Source: Vibrio marinisediminis (GTDB lineage Bacteria > Pseudomonadota > Gammaproteobacteria > Enterobacterales > Vibrionaceae). From it: DNA of 64,000 nucleotides. The stretch covers positions 248,001 to 312,000 of the forward strand of contig NZ_JACFYF010000004.1 in assembly GCF_014050145.1 (NCBI RefSeq), written 5' to 3'. The position numbers were made by a program, and so were the translations under genes. This document shows positions 63,929-64,000 of the stretch, piece by piece. How positions within the stretch are numbered: position 1 is the stretch's first letter; every line of letters begins with the position of its first letter. Under the pieces are notes generated by a model. The model saw only the letters and a list, made by a program, of their open reading frames with translations. It was not told the origin of the DNA and ran no database searches.

Positions 63929-64000
63929 TCAAATCCGTAGAAATATTTTTGTATTTATATAGCTGAGTGTTCTTATCGACCAAACAGTGCCTTGTCCAAT
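63929..64000. other. Upstream region of the DUF4105 gene, cut by the window
   Basis: Only 72 bases are present. No gene or clear regulatory site is visible. Confidence 0.3.

Overview
The window is a piece of a chromosome from a gammaproteobacterium of the family Vibrionaceae, most likely a Vibrio. The evidence is the run mnmA–hflD–purB, gsk, hns, an NhaC-type lysine transporter and hisGDCBHAFI; the run sapABCDF–pspF–pspABC–vexIJK–tag–metC; and a LuxN-type quorum-sensing kinase, a PTS-EIIC/EAL fusion, polB and EfpL. From memory these blocks match Vibrio cholerae order, but they are joined in a different order here. I see no tRNA, rRNA, insertion sequence, integron, phage or CRISPR array. Nearly all the DNA is ordinary coding sequence with short gaps.

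Layout. 1-4.5 kb: a 5'-truncated chalcone-isomerase-like protein and a DUF3833 lipoprotein, convergent with purB, hflD and mnmA. 4.7-9.3 kb: a small unknown protein, inosine-guanosine kinase, H-NS, then a lysine riboswitch controlling a LysW-type transporter. 9.4-18 kb: an orphan sigma-54 activator and the complete histidine operon, preceded by a His-rich leader peptide and attenuator. 18-20.4 kb: a MneA-like metal exporter with Fur-like boxes, divergent from a manganese-dependent pyrophosphatase. 20.5-29.2 kb: sapABCDF plus a DUF2927 gene, then pspF divergent from pspABC with a sigma-54 promoter. 29.3-34.5 kb: the tripartite pump vexIJK. 34.5-43.8 kb: tag, metC, cls, an NSS-family transporter, a chemoreceptor, a pseudouridine synthase and an RlmI-like methyltransferase. 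43.9-48 kb: ynjBCD with ynjF. 48.2-51.8 kb: small envelope and metabolic genes (hslJ-like, DUF1289, AspS pilotin, yciI, yciA, yciB). 52-54.5 kb: luxN without luxM. 55-57.4 kb: ihfA, a YciU-like DNA mimic, efpL and a nucleotidyltransferase-fold protein. 57.5-64 kb: EIIC-EAL, polB and a DUF4105 outer-membrane protein.

The most noteworthy signals are: a LuxN receptor with no synthase gene but a short open frame overlapping its start that could be the 3' relic of luxM; a manganese or iron themed divergent pair (metal exporter and Mn-dependent pyrophosphatase); a PTS-EIIC domain fused to an apparently active c-di-GMP phosphodiesterase beside a nucleotidyltransferase-fold protein that lacks one catalytic Asp; a DUF2927 gene at the end of the sap operon; a PspF with GSFTGS instead of GAFTGA; and two RNA regulators of amino-acid genes (lysine riboswitch and his attenuator). 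Family assignments were made by eye from protein motifs and remembered relatives; no database search was run.
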